From NCBI GenBank assembly GCA_951812325.1, contig OX638294.1, positions 1,404,859 to 1,468,858 on the forward strand: a DNA stretch of 64,000 nucleotides, in the 5' to 3' direction. The translations under genes were made by a program, and so were the position numbers. The stretch's first letter is position 1, and every line of letters starts with the position of its first letter. The stretch comes from an uncultured Thermoanaerobaculia bacterium. Lineage in GTDB: Bacteria; Acidobacteriota; Thermoanaerobaculia; Multivoradales; Multivoraceae. Of the stretch, positions 7,367-19,031 are shown in pieces. The notes under the pieces were generated by a model. The model searched no databases, had not been told where the DNA came from, and worked only from the letters and a program-made list of their open reading frames with translations.

Positions 7367-10032
7367 GCCGTCGCCGGGTTCGGTGCGTTCGGATCGATGC
7401 CGTAGGCGGCGATCGCCCTGGCCGGCGCCGAGGCCTCGAGCTCGCCGTTCTCCGCCAGCGAGGCGAGGGCCGCGACCACGATGTGCCGCCGATCGACCTC
7501 GAAGAAGGACCGCAACTGTTCGCGCGTGTCGCTGCGGCCGAAGCCGTCGGTGCCCAGAGTCCGGTACGGGCCCGGGACGAAGGCCCGGATCTGGTCCGTG
7601 CAGACCTTCATGTAGTCGCTCGCGGCAACGGTCACTCCACCGCGCCCGGTCAGGCACTGCCGGACGTAGGACACTCTCTTCTCCTCGCCCGGATGGAGAC
7701 GGTTCCAGCGCTCCACCTCGATGCCATCGCGCCGCAGCCTGTTGAAGCTGGTCGCCGACCACACCTCGGTGGATACCTTCCAGTCCGCCTCCAGCATCTC
7801 GGCCGCGGCCTCCGCCTCGCGCAGGATCGCTCCCGAGGCCAGCAACGCGGCGCGCCTCTTGTGGCGCGAGCCGGGCCGGATGCGGTGCAGGCCGCGCCGG
7901 ATGCCGTCTTCCGCGCCGGCCGGCATCCTCGGGTGCTCGTAGTTCTCGTTCAGCGTCGTCAGGTAGTAGAAGACCGGCGCCGCCTCGGCGTACATCCGCC
8001 GCAGGCCGTCCTGGAGGATGACCGCCAGCTCGTACGCGTAGGTCGGGTCGTAGGAGACGCAGTTGGGCACCGTCGAGGCAGCCAGGTGGCTGTGGCCGTC
8101 CTGGTGCTGCAGTCCCTCGCCGTTGAGCGTCGTCCGCCCCGAGGTTCCGCCGATCAGGAAGCCCCGCGCCTGCATGTCGGCCGCGGCCCAGATCAGGTCA
8201 CCGACGCGCTGGAAGCCGAACATCGAGTAGAAGATGAAGAATGGAATCATGTGGAAGCCGTGGTTGGCGGCCGACGTGCCCGCCGCCATCCACGAGCAGA
8301 GCGACCCGGCCTCGTTGATCCCCTCCTGGAGGATCTGACCGTCCCGGGCCTCCTTGTAGGGCGCGATCTTGTGCGCGTCGACCGGCTCGTAGAGCTGGCC
8401 CGTCGGCGCGTAGATGCCGAGCTGCCGGAACATGCCCTCCATGCCGAAGGTGCGCGCCTCGTCGGCGACAATCGGCACCAGACGGTTGCGGATTGCCGGA
8501 TTCCGCGTGAGCAGCGTGAACAGGCGCACGAACGCCATCGTGGTCGAGAACTGGCGCCCGCGGCTCGACCTCAGCAGGCTGTCGAACGCTTCGAGCTCCG
8601 GCACGGCCAGCGGTGTGGCGGCAACGGTCCGCGCCGGCAGGTAGCCGCCCAGGGCCTCGCGGCGCTCCTTCAGGTAACGGATCTCCGGACTGTCGTCGGG
8701 CGGCCGGTAGAAGGGGGTCTCCTCGAGCTCCTCGTCGGAAACCGGGATGTTCAGCCGGTCGCGGAAACCCATCAGCGCCCGCTGCCCCATCTTCTTCTGC
8801 TGGTGGGTGATGTTCATCCCCTCGCCGGCCTCGCCCATGCCGTAGCCCTTGACCGTCTTGGCCAGGATGACCGTCGGCTGTCCCGTGTGCTTCACGGCAG
8901 CTGCGTAGGCGGCGTAGATCTTGTGCGGATCGTGGCCCCCGCGGTTGAGCCGCCAGATGTCCTCGTCGGTCAGGTGGGCCACCATCGCCTTGAGTTCCGG
9001 GTACTTGCCGAAGAAGTGCTCGCGGACGAAGCCGCCGTCCTGGCTCGCCTTGTACGCCTGGTACTCGCCGTCGACCGCCTCCTCCATCCGCCGCCGCAGC
9101 AGCCCGTGGCGGTCGCGCGCCAGCAAGGGATCCCAGTACGAACCCCAGACCAGCTTGATCACGTTCCAGCCGGCGCCTCGGAACACGGCTTCCAGCTCCT
9201 GGATGATCTTGCCGTTGCCGCGGACCGGGCCATCGAGCCGCTGAAGGTTGCAGTTGACAACGAAGATCAGGTTGTCGAGCTTCTCCCGCGAGGCAAGGGA
9301 GATGGAGCCCAGGGACTCCGGTTCGTCCATCTCCCCGTCGCCCATGAAGGCCCACACCTTGCGACCGTCGGTGTCGACCAGGCCGCGGTTGTGCAGATAC
9401 TTCATGAACCGGGCCTGGAAGATCGCCATCAGCGGCCCGAGACCCATCGACACCGTCGGGTACTGCCAGAAGTGCGGCATCAGCCAGGGATGCGGATAGG
9501 ACGACAGGCCTCCCCGGCCCGCCTCGCGCCGGAAGCCGAGCAGGTCCTCCTCGCTCAAACGGCCCTCGAGGAAGGCGCGGGCGTAGATACCCGGCGAGGA
9601 ATGACCCTGGATCATCACCAGGTCGCCGCCGTGGTCCTCGCAGGGCGCCCGGAAGAAGTGGTTGAAGCCCACGTCGTAGAGCGTCGCGGCAGAAGCAAAG
9701 GACGCGATGTGCCCGCCCAGCCCCTCGTAGTCGTGGTTCGCGCGCACGACCATCGCCATCGCGTTCCAGCGAATGATGCTGCGGATCCGCCACTCGAGTT
9801 CCGTGTCGCCCGGCAACGGCTCCTGCGCCCTGACCGGGATCGTGTTCAGGTAGGCGGTGGTCGCCTTGTAGGGAAGATAGGCGCCGGAACGGCGAGCCTG
9901 GTCGACCAGGGCCTCGAGCAGGAAGTGCGCGCGCTCCGGCCCTTCGCGCTCCATCACCGCGTCCAGGGCCTCCAGCCACTCGGCGGTCTCCGTCGGGTCG
10001 ATGTCCTGACGCGCCTTGTCGAGGGAGTCCAT
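7363..10032 (-). CDS. aceE: pyruvate dehydrogenase E1 component, homodimeric
   Basis: Thiamine-diphosphate-dependent E1 that decarboxylates pyruvate and passes the acetyl group to E2 lipoate. From the ATG at 10032 the protein (889 aa) begins MDSLDKARQDIDPTETAEW, matching the length and N-terminus of E. coli AceE (887 aa). The ThDP motif GDGEMDEPES...NCN is present. The sequence AGGA lies upstream of this start. The frame is open 19 codons further to 10089, but that extension is unlikely. First gene of aceE-aceF-lpd-hslR on the minus strand. No pdhR-like regulator is adjacent. Confidence 0.96.
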   Translation of the reverse strand: MDSLDKARQDIDPTETAEWLEALDAVMEREGPERAHFLLEALVDQARRSGAYLPYKATTAYLNTIPVRAQEPLPGDTELEWRIRSIIRWNAMAMVVRANHDYEGLGGHIASFASAATLYDVGFNHFFRAPCEDHGGDLVMIQGHSSPGIYARAFLEGRLSEEDLLGFRREAGRGGLSSYPHPWLMPHFWQYPTVSMGLGPLMAIFQARFMKYLHNRGLVDTDGRKVWAFMGDGEMDEPESLGSISLASREKLDNLIFVVNCNLQRLDGPVRGNGKIIQELEAVFRGAGWNVIKLVWGSYWDPLLARDRHGLLRRRMEEAVDGEYQAYKASQDGGFVREHFFGKYPELKAMVAHLTDEDIWRLNRGGHDPHKIYAAYAAAVKHTGQPTVILAKTVKGYGMGEAGEGMNITHQQKKMGQRALMGFRDRLNIPVSDEELEETPFYRPPDDSPEIRYLKERREALGGYLPARTVAATPLAVPELEAFDSLLRSSRGRQFSTTMAFVRLFTLLTRNPAIRNRLVPIVADEARTFGMEGMFRQLGIYAPTGQLYEPVDAHKIAPYKEARDGQILQEGINEAGSLCSWMAAGTSAANHGFHMIPFFIFYSMFGFQRVGDLIWAAADMQARGFLIGGTSGRTTLNGEGLQHQDGHSHLAASTVPNCVSYDPTYAYELAVILQDGLRRMYAEAAPVFYYLTTLNENYEHPRMPAGAEDGIRRGLHRIRPGSRHKRRAALLASGAILREAEAAAEMLEADWKVSTEVWSATSFNRLRRDGIEVERWNRLHPGEEKRVSYVRQCLTGRGGVTVAASDYMKVCTDQIRAFVPGPYRTLGTDGFGRSDTREQLRSFFEVDRRHIVVAALASLAENGELEASAPARAIAAYGIDPNAPNPATA

Positions 10033-10259
10033 TTTCGTCTTGTTCTTCCTGGGGTCTTCCGGAACGCGTTCCGCGCGACCACGGGACATCGGATTCTACC
10101 CGCCGCGCACCCGGTGAACGGGCGTTGCCGTGGTGTGGTTCTCCACCTCTACCGGGTGGCGCCGGTGTGCGGGCGCACCCGGACGGCGACGGTCCGTTGC
10201 CGGACCGCCGCCGCATGCGGCTGGCTCGTCCTCAGGAGTTCCGGGGAAGAGCCGGATCG

Positions 10260-12911
10260 CTATTCCTCGGGCGGGCGGCGCAGGTGGGGCACGATGCCGA
10301 TGAGACTTGCGACCTCGTGCTCGAACAGCGTGCCATCGTCCGCTGCGTCCGCGTCCACGCCGGCCGGGACCGTCGCCGCGGGGCCGACCAGCAGGTCCCT
10401 GCAGACCAGCGGCGCGACGGCCGCGTTCCGCGGGCCGTCGACCCAGTACCAGCCGCCCGGCCTGACGCCCTTGAAGGAGAGCTCGCTGCTCATCGGATTC
10501 CCGGAGGCGTCGGTGCAGGAGTTGGCGTTGGCGTTGGCGTTGCCGTTGCCGTCCCCGCGCAGCAGCTGGACGATCAGGCCTTCATCGTTCGCCTGCAGCG
10601 TCTGCGTCGTGGTCTCGCCGCGGCAGGTGGTCCGAAGCTCCGCGGATTCGCCGTCGGTCGGCTTGACGACGATGCCGCCGGTACCCCGCCAGTACGGGCT
10701 GACGTATTCGCCGCACGCGCCGGCGCCGGGCCTCGGCAGGTGCGGCACGATGCCGATCAGCCGTGCGACTTCGTGTTCGAAGAACGTGCCGTTGTCCGTC
10801 ACCTCCGCCTCCACGCCGGCGGGAATCGTCGCCACGGCGCCGCCCAGGTCGACTTCGGAGACCAGCGGCGCGACGGCGGCGTTCCGCGGGCCGTCCATCC
10901 AGTACCAGCCGCCGGGCACGATGTCCCGGATCGACAACTCGCTGCGGACGGGATTCCCGTCATCGTCCGTGCACGCTTCCCGGCGCACCAACTGGACGAT
11001 CAGGCCGTCATCGTTCGCATACAGCGTCTCCGTCGTGCGGGCGCCGCGGCAGGACAGCTCGAACTTCACGGAAAGGCCGTTGGCCGGCTTGACGACGATG
11101 CCGCCGGTGCCCCGGAAGTACGGCGCGACGAACCGGTCGGGATCGGGCGGCTCCTCGGGGTCGGGGTCGGGGTCCGGCTCCGGCTCGGGGTCGGGGGCGG
11201 GGGGAGGGGGACAACTGGCTGCCGGGGCCACGTTGTTGATCGTTCCCGTGCCGCCGTAGCTCCAGAGTATGATGTTCTTGCCGAAGGGGTAGTTCGTGCT
11301 GTTAAACGTCAAGGTCTCCGGGCCTTCGGCGAGGCAGTCGGTCTTGGTGGACACTTTGACCGTCCCGCTTGCAGAGCGGTGCGCGAGGACGGAAATGGCC
11401 AACGACTCTGTCTTGTGGGTGTAGTCCTCAGGTGCTGTCGCCGTGCCCTCCCGGGTGGCAAGTCCTGCGTTGAAGAAGAAAATCGACGAGCCGGTCAGGG
11501 GCCACCTCGAGTAGGTGACGCGGAAGGACAATTCCTCCCCCTCGTTCGCCACGGGGTCGGAGATGTCGAGACAATGGCGCACGGTCAGAGAGCCGCTGGT
11601 CCGCCGCGTGTTCGTGGCGGTCGGCAGGCTCCCCGTGAGACTGTTCCCGCACAGGGACAGATGCTGCAGGTTGGTCAGGTTGCCGAGGGCGGCGGGAACG
11701 GCGCCGGTAAAGCCGTTCGACCCGAGGTGAAGGTGCGTGATGCCGGTGGCGGCGGTCACGTTGTTGATGTTCCCGGTCATGTCGTTGCCGCGGACGTTGA
11801 GCACCCTCATGCCGGTGCTGGTGATGCTGGGGATGCCCCCGGTCAAGCTGTTGAAATGGGCCGAGATCTCTTGCAGGTTGTTGCCGCTTGGCAGGGTCGG
11901 GATTTCCCCCGTCAACTTGTTGTCGTTGACGATGAGCTGCTTCAGTGCCACGAGGGTGGACAGGGCGGGGATTCCCCCGGTCAGGTTGTTTCCGACGCCG
12001 CTCCTCCTGAATCGGAAGTTGTTGCCCACATTGAGACGCTCCAGATTCACGAGGGCGGACAGGGCGGGGATGCTCCCGGTCAGGTTGTTGTCGTTGAGAT
12101 CGACCTCCTTCAGGGTGGTGATGCCGTTCAACGCCGGGATGCTCCCGGTCAACTTGTTCTTGCTGAGAGCGAGCTTCTCCAGCTTGACGAGTCCGGTCAA
12201 CGCCGGGATTCTCCCGGTCAGATCGTTCCTGCCGAGATTCAGAACCCTCAGCTCGGTGAGGGCGTCCAAGTTCGGGATGGACCCGGTGAAGTTGTTGCCC
12301 TGGAGGTCGAGGTGCGTCAGGTTGGTCAGATCTTTCACCCACGCCGGGAACGCCGTGTCGGCGAGACCAGGGTTGAAACTGAACCGGAGAGTCCTGAGCA
12401 TGTCGAGGCCGCTCAGACTGGGGAGCGTTCCGTCCGTCACGCCCGTCACGATGTAGGCAGGGCCGAGCGTGAGCCGGGTGACGCGGCTCCTGCGGGCATT
12501 CAGACCGATCGATTGCCACACATGCATGCCCGTGTTGCGATTCCAGTTCAGGCTCCCGGCACGCAAGGCCGCAGCACTGGCCGGGTCGAAAGTCAGCGCG
12601 GCCTTGAAGGCCAGCAGGGCGGTGCACTCGGCAGCCAGCGAGGCCTCCTCGGCGTCGGTCCCTCCAAGATGTTTCCCTTGGGCGTCTTTGACGGCTTTGT
12701 CGGTCACCTCGCACGTGGGCGTCGTCTGGGCGTGGGACGCGCCGCCGAACAGGCCGAGCGCCAGCGTCAGGCCGAGGACCTTGAGCACCAGACGCGGCAC
12801 GCGGGCCGACTGCCGGGAACCGACGCTCAAGGAGCCTGAGGAGCGTCGGCGACGATCAACTCCGAGGGTGGACGATGGCGAAACCGTGATTCGATCCGGA
12901 GCTTGGCGCAT
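10260..12911 (-). CDS. secreted leucine-rich-repeat protein with Calx-beta-like domain and duplicated C-terminal module
   Basis: Large exported protein, up to 883 aa. The hydrophobic signal (VLKVLGLTLALGLFGGASHAQ) sits about 40 residues in, so the true start may be the GTG at 12800. About ten leucine-rich repeats (residues 170-460) have the plant-type consensus with LTGSIP, as in plant receptor kinases. A Calx-beta-like segment (REGTATAPEDYTHK...) follows, then a proline/aspartate linker (PDPEPEPDPDPDPEE). The last 290 residues are two copies of a roughly 135-residue module, each with GTGGIVVKP, GGWYW-DGPRNAAVAPLV and FEHEVA-LIGIVPHL. I do not recognise that module. A surface or secreted binding protein is likely; the ligand is unknown. 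Confidence 0.8.
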   Translation of the reverse strand: MRQAPDRITVSPSSTLGVDRRRRSSGSLSVGSRQSARVPRLVLKVLGLTLALGLFGGASHAQTTPTCEVTDKAVKDAQGKHLGGTDAEEASLAAECTALLAFKAALTFDPASAAALRAGSLNWNRNTGMHVWQSIGLNARRSRVTRLTLGPAYIVTGVTDGTLPSLSGLDMLRTLRFSFNPGLADTAFPAWVKDLTNLTHLDLQGNNFTGSIPNLDALTELRVLNLGRNDLTGRIPALTGLVKLEKLALSKNKLTGSIPALNGITTLKEVDLNDNNLTGSIPALSALVNLERLNVGNNFRFRRSGVGNNLTGGIPALSTLVALKQLIVNDNKLTGEIPTLPSGNNLQEISAHFNSLTGGIPSITSTGMRVLNVRGNDMTGNINNVTAATGITHLHLGSNGFTGAVPAALGNLTNLQHLSLCGNSLTGSLPTATNTRRTSGSLTVRHCLDISDPVANEGEELSFRVTYSRWPLTGSSIFFFNAGLATREGTATAPEDYTHKTESLAISVLAHRSASGTVKVSTKTDCLAEGPETLTFNSTNYPFGKNIILWSYGGTGTINNVAPAASCPPPPAPDPEPEPDPDPDPEEPPDPDRFVAPYFRGTGGIVVKPANGLSVKFELSCRGARTTETLYANDDGLIVQLVRREACTDDDGNPVRSELSIRDIVPGGWYWMDGPRNAAVAPLVSEVDLGGAVATIPAGVEAEVTDNGTFFEHEVARLIGIVPHLPRPGAGACGEYVSPYWRGTGGIVVKPTDGESAELRTTCRGETTTQTLQANDEGLIVQLLRGDGNGNANANANSCTDASGNPMSSELSFKGVRPGGWYWVDGPRNAAVAPLVCRDLLVGPAATVPAGVDADAADDGTLFEHEVASLIGIVPHLRRPPEE

Positions 12912-15467
<2,556 letters not shown>

Positions 15468-15474
15468 GGGCCGT

Positions 15475-15580
15475 GGGCGAGTCCGCCGAACCGCGACAGC
15501 CCGGCCGACGGAGGACACCGACATCACCGGCATCCAGTACGCGCCGCGGGCGAGTCCGCCGAACCGCGACAGCCCGGCCG
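15475..15580. repeat. 33-bp direct repeat after thiC
   Basis: Two identical 33-bp copies (15475-15507 and 15548-15580) beginning GGGCGAGTCCGCCGAACCGC, 73 bp apart, in the gap between thiC and the phosphotransferase gene. No terminator with a T-run is evident. Confidence 0.85.
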
Positions 15581-15608
15581 CGCTAACCCGCGCTAACATG
15601 CGCCGCCG

Positions 15609-16667
15609 ATGACGGCAAGCCGCCAGGAGAAGTTCTCGGGCACCAGGGAGGTCGCCGAGCGCCTCAGCTTCGACCTCGAGCCGCTGCAGCGATACCTCGA
15701 GGAGCACGTCGAGGGGTTCTCCGGCGAACTCGGCGTCCGGCAGTTCAAGGGCGGGCAGTCCTGCCCCACCTACCTGCTCGAGGCCGGCGGCAGGAGCTAC
15801 GTGCTGCGCCGCAAGCCGCCGGGCAAGCTGCTGCCCTCCGCGCACGCGGTGGACCGGGAGTACCGGGTGATGACGGCGCTCGCGGACACCAACGTGCCGG
15901 TGCCGCGGACCTTCTGCCTGTGCACCGACGAGTCGGTCGTCGGCACGGTGTTCTTCGTCATGGAGCACGTGAAGGGCCGGATCCTCTGGGAGGCGCTGCT
16001 GCCGGGGATGGAACCGAACGAGCGCCTGGCGATCTACGACGCGATGAACAGGACGCTCGCCCGCCTGCACGCGGTCGACTACGAAGCCGTCGGGCTTTCG
16101 ACGTACGGAAAGCCCGGCAACTACTTCGCCCGCCAGATCCACCGCTGGACGAAGCAGTACCTCGCCTCGGAGACCCGTGACATCCCGGCGATGAACGCGC
16201 TGATCGAGTGGTTGCCGGCGAACATCCCCGAGGACGACGAGACGACGATCGTCCACGGCGACTTCCGGCTGGACAACATGATCCTGCATCCGGAACGGGC
16301 CGAGGTCATCGCGATCCTCGACTGGGAGCTGGGCACGCTCGGCCATCCGCTCGCCGACTTCAGCTACCACACGATGCAGTGGGAGATCCCGAAGGAGAAG
16401 GGCGGGCTCAAGGGCCGCGACCTCGAAGCGATCGGCCTGCCGACCCTCGAGCAATACCGCGACGCCTACTGCCGCCGCACCGGCCGCGACGGCATTCCGC
16501 ACTGGAACTTCTACCTGGCCTACAACCTGTTCCGGAGCGCCGGTATCGCCCAGGGCATCGCCGGACGGGTAAGGGACGGCACCGCTGCGAGCGCCCACGC
16601 CAGGGAGGTGGGCGAATCGGTGCCGCGTACGGCGGGGCTGGCCTGGGAAGTCGCGCAGCGCGCTTGA
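15609..16667 (+). CDS. phosphotransferase family protein (APH/ACAD10-like)
   Basis: 352-residue kinase-like protein of the aminoglycoside phosphotransferase fold. Seen: N-lobe YVLRRKPPG nucleotide-binding lysine region, catalytic HGDFRLDN and metal-binding ILDWELGTLGHPLAD. This subgroup often stands near acyl-CoA metabolism genes and resembles the kinase domain of ACAD10/11, which phosphorylates hydroxyacyl-CoAs; antibiotic resistance is not implied. The first of a plus-strand run with the Nat-type ABC genes, 34 bases before the permease. Confidence 0.85.
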   Translation: MTASRQEKFSGTREVAERLSFDLEPLQRYLEEHVEGFSGELGVRQFKGGQSCPTYLLEAGGRSYVLRRKPPGKLLPSAHAVDREYRVMTALADTNVPVPRTFCLCTDESVVGTVFFVMEHVKGRILWEALLPGMEPNERLAIYDAMNRTLARLHAVDYEAVGLSTYGKPGNYFARQIHRWTKQYLASETRDIPAMNALIEWLPANIPEDDETTIVHGDFRLDNMILHPERAEVIAILDWELGTLGHPLADFSYHTMQWEIPKEKGGLKGRDLEAIGLPTLEQYRDAYCRRTGRDGIPHWNFYLAYNLFRSAGIAQGIAGRVRDGTAASAHAREVGESVPRTAGLAWEVAQRA

Positions 16668-16701
16668 CCCCCGCGGTCCGCTCAGCCGTAGAGGAGTTCT
16701 G

Positions 16702-17997
16702 ATGGACTGGACCGCCATCCGGCTGCTCTACCTGAGCGAACTCCGCTCCGCCCTGCGCGAGCGATCGGTCCTGATCAACGGGATCCTCGTCCCCCTGCTG
16801 ATGTACCCACTGATGATGTGGGTCATGTTCTCGGGCATCCTGTTCGTCACGGCGCGCTTCGAGAGCTTCGCTTCGCGGGTCGAGATCGCGGGCCTGCCCG
16901 CCGAGCACCGGGGAATCCTCGACAGCCTGGACGAGGACGGTCGAACCGGGATCAACGAAGTCGCCGCGCCACCGGCCGGCGCCGCCTCCGCCTACCGGGA
17001 AGAAGTCGAGGAACGCCTTCTCGCCGGTGAACTCGACGCGGCCCTGATCTTCGAAGCGACCGGCGATCCGCCCGGCAACGCCGCGGTCTCGCTGCTGAGC
17101 AACGGCTCGAGCGATCGGTCTCGAAGTGCGCGTGGCCGGCTGGAGCGCGCGCTGTCCGCCGAGCGCTCCGCCTGGCTCGAGCGGATCGCCGCTCGGCACG
17201 GCCTCGACGGCGCCGAGTGGCAGGTCTTCGACGTGCGCTCGAACAACCTGGCTACCGGCCGCCAGATGGGGCAGTTCCTCATGGGGATGTTGATCCCGCT
17301 GTTTTTCGTCATCATGATCGCGAACGGCTGCCTCTACCCCGCAATCGACTCGACGGCCGGGGAACGCGAGCGCAACACCTGGGAAACCACGAGCACGCTC
17401 GCCACCCGGCGCCTCAACGTCGTGACCGCCAAGTACCTCTACGTCGCCACGATGGGCACCGTCGCCGGGGCGCTCAACGCGGCGGCCATGGTCGTTTCCT
17501 TCCGCTCCTTCCTCGGGCCGCTCTTCGCCCGGCTGGGAGGCGGCGACGGCGGCGGCCTCGCCTTCGAGCTGCCCCTGGGCTCTCTGCCGGTCCTGTTCCT
17601 AACCGCCGTACTGCTGGGCGCCCTGATCGGCGCCGCGATGATGATCCTCGCGGCCTTTGCCCGCACCTTCAAGGAAGGCCAGTCCATGGTCACTCCCGTC
17701 ATTCTGCTCGTCGTCTTTCCGGTCATCGTCCTGAACGACCCCGGCATGGCGTTCACGCCGGCGCTGGCCGGCATCCCGGTGGTCAACGTCGTGCTGCTCC
17801 TGCGCCAGGCGATCGCCGGCAACGTGCTCTGGCTGCAGCTCGGAATCACGGTGCTTGCCAACGGCGCCGCGATCGTCGCCTGCCTGTGGATCGCCTCGCG
17901 CGTCCTGCGGATCGAGGAGATCGCCACCGGCGCCTTCGAGGGCAACTTCTTCCAGTTCCTGCGCCGGCAACTTCGCCCGGCGGGAGGCAAGGCGTGA
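16702..17997 (+). CDS. ABC-2 type permease, NatB-like
   Basis: 431-residue membrane protein with an N-terminal transmembrane helix (about residues 20-45), a large extracytoplasmic loop (about 50-180) and five or six C-terminal helices beginning near MLIPLFFVIMIANG. The signature STAGERERNTWETT before the helices is typical of NatB/ABC-2 exporters. Its stop overlaps the start of the ATPase gene. Probably exports an ion, peptide or lipid; the substrate is unknown. Confidence 0.85.
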   Translation: MDWTAIRLLYLSELRSALRERSVLINGILVPLLMYPLMMWVMFSGILFVTARFESFASRVEIAGLPAEHRGILDSLDEDGRTGINEVAAPPAGAASAYREEVEERLLAGELDAALIFEATGDPPGNAAVSLLSNGSSDRSRSARGRLERALSAERSAWLERIAARHGLDGAEWQVFDVRSNNLATGRQMGQFLMGMLIPLFFVIMIANGCLYPAIDSTAGERERNTWETTSTLATRRLNVVTAKYLYVATMGTVAGALNAAAMVVSFRSFLGPLFARLGGGDGGGLAFELPLGSLPVLFLTAVLLGALIGAAMMILAAFARTFKEGQSMVTPVILLVVFPVIVLNDPGMAFTPALAGIPVVNVVLLLRQAIAGNVLWLQLGITVLANGAAIVACLWIASRVLRIEEIATGAFEGNFFQFLRRQLRPAGGKA

Positions 17998-18758
17998 GCA
18001 CGGTCCAGGTCGAGGTCCAGGGCCTCTCCAAGAACTTCTTCGATCAATCGCGGGGCGAAGTGAATGCCGTCCAGCAGGTGGACTTCGAGTGCCGGCGCGG
18101 CGAGATTCTCGGTCTGCTCGGCGCCAACGGGGCCGGCAAGACGACGACGCTGCGGATGATCTCGACCGTGCTCCAGCCGACCTCCGGAACGGCTCGAGTG
18201 CTCGGGCACGACGTCGCCAGCGAACCGGTGGAGGTGCGCCGCAACCTCGGCTTCTACTCGGCGAGCACCGCGCTCTACCCGCGGCTGACCGCCCGCGAGA
18301 CGCTGACCCTGTTCGCGCGGGTCAACAAGTATCCGGCCGAGCGCACGAAGAGCCGGGTCGAGGAGATGATCGAGCGCTTCGGCCTCGGCGAGTACGCCGG
18401 CGTGCGCATCGAGAAGCTCTCGAGCGGGATGAAGCAGAAGGTGTCGATCGCCCGCACGGTCGTCCACGATCCGCCGGTGCTCATCTTCGACGAGCCGACA
18501 GTCGGCCTCGACGTACTCAATGCGCTCGACCTGCAGAAGGCGATCCAGGAACTGCGCGAGGACGGCAAGGCGATCCTGTTCTCGACCCACATCATGAGCG
18601 AGGCCGAGCGCCTCTGCGACCGGATCGCGATCATCGACAAGGGCCGGCTCCGCGCCTGCGCCGACCTCGAAGGGCTGAGGGCGGCGACCTCCCGGCACTA
18701 CCTCGAGGACATCTTCGTCCACTACGTCACCAGCCACGAAACGCCGGACCAGGACTGA
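17994..18758 (+). CDS. ABC transporter ATP-binding protein, NatA-like
   Basis: 254-residue ATPase. Walker A GANGAGKTTT, signature LSSGMKQKVSIARTV, Walker B VLIFDEPTVGLD and the H-loop FSTHIMSEAE are all present. The GTG start at 17994 overlaps the upstream permease stop by four bases (GTGA), with GGGAGG ten bases before. It lies between two permease genes and likely serves both. Confidence 0.93.
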   Translation: MSTVQVEVQGLSKNFFDQSRGEVNAVQQVDFECRRGEILGLLGANGAGKTTTLRMISTVLQPTSGTARVLGHDVASEPVEVRRNLGFYSASTALYPRLTARETLTLFARVNKYPAERTKSRVEEMIERFGLGEYAGVRIEKLSSGMKQKVSIARTVVHDPPVLIFDEPTVGLDVLNALDLQKAIQELREDGKAILFSTHIMSEAERLCDRIAIIDKGRLRACADLEGLRAATSRHYLEDIFVHYVTSHETPDQD

Positions 18759-18779
18759 AGACTTGCGCAACAGACACCG

Positions 18780-18880
18780 GGACCTTGGAAGCCGGCAGAC
18801 CGGTTCCCGCAGTTGCCGCAGCCTCGACCACTGCTCGCCTCACGGACGGCGTCGGACAGGAACCAGCATCCACCGGGCGA
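18780..18880. repeat. family B intergenic repeat, copy 1
   Basis: Contains GGCAGACCGGTTCCC, then the conserved GCCGCAGCCTCGACCACT and GGACAGGAACCAGCATCCAC. Shares its layout with 58905-59040 and, in reverse orientation, 50150-50280. Confidence 0.75.
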
Positions 18881-18901
18881 AGGTAGAGGCGCGCCGGCCT
18901 G

Positions 18902-18978
18902 CCATCCGTGCGCCCGCTGACGGGCGCACGGACTGGTTCGCGGGTCGCGCCAGGCGCGACCCGGGTTCTGGCCGGGAT
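18902..18978 (-). repeat. family A two-hairpin repeat, copy 1
   Basis: Perfect 11-bp stem CCGTGCGCCCG / CGGGCGCACGG (18906-18916 and 18921-18931) with a four-base loop, then GGTTCGCGGGTCGCGC-CAG-GCGCGACCCGG, a second stem-loop. Reverse orientation relative to the other copies. Confidence 0.85.
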
Positions 18979-19031
18979 TCGGCGCGCGGCGCCGGCCTTC
19001 GGGCGCTCGGCCGCGCCAGGGCAGCGTCGCG

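Noticed and set aside
10520..10550. Functional Asn-Ala repeat domain in the LRR protein
   Set aside because: Short hexanucleotide slippage run; too small and unmatched in the sister module.
7483..11259. Plus-strand open frame of more than 1200 codons
   Set aside because: Antisense to aceE and the LRR gene; no domain, Arg/His/Val-rich composition typical of shadow frames.
15609..16667. Aminoglycoside resistance gene
   Set aside because: The APH fold is shared by many kinases; sequence resembles the ACAD10-type group rather than resistance enzymes.
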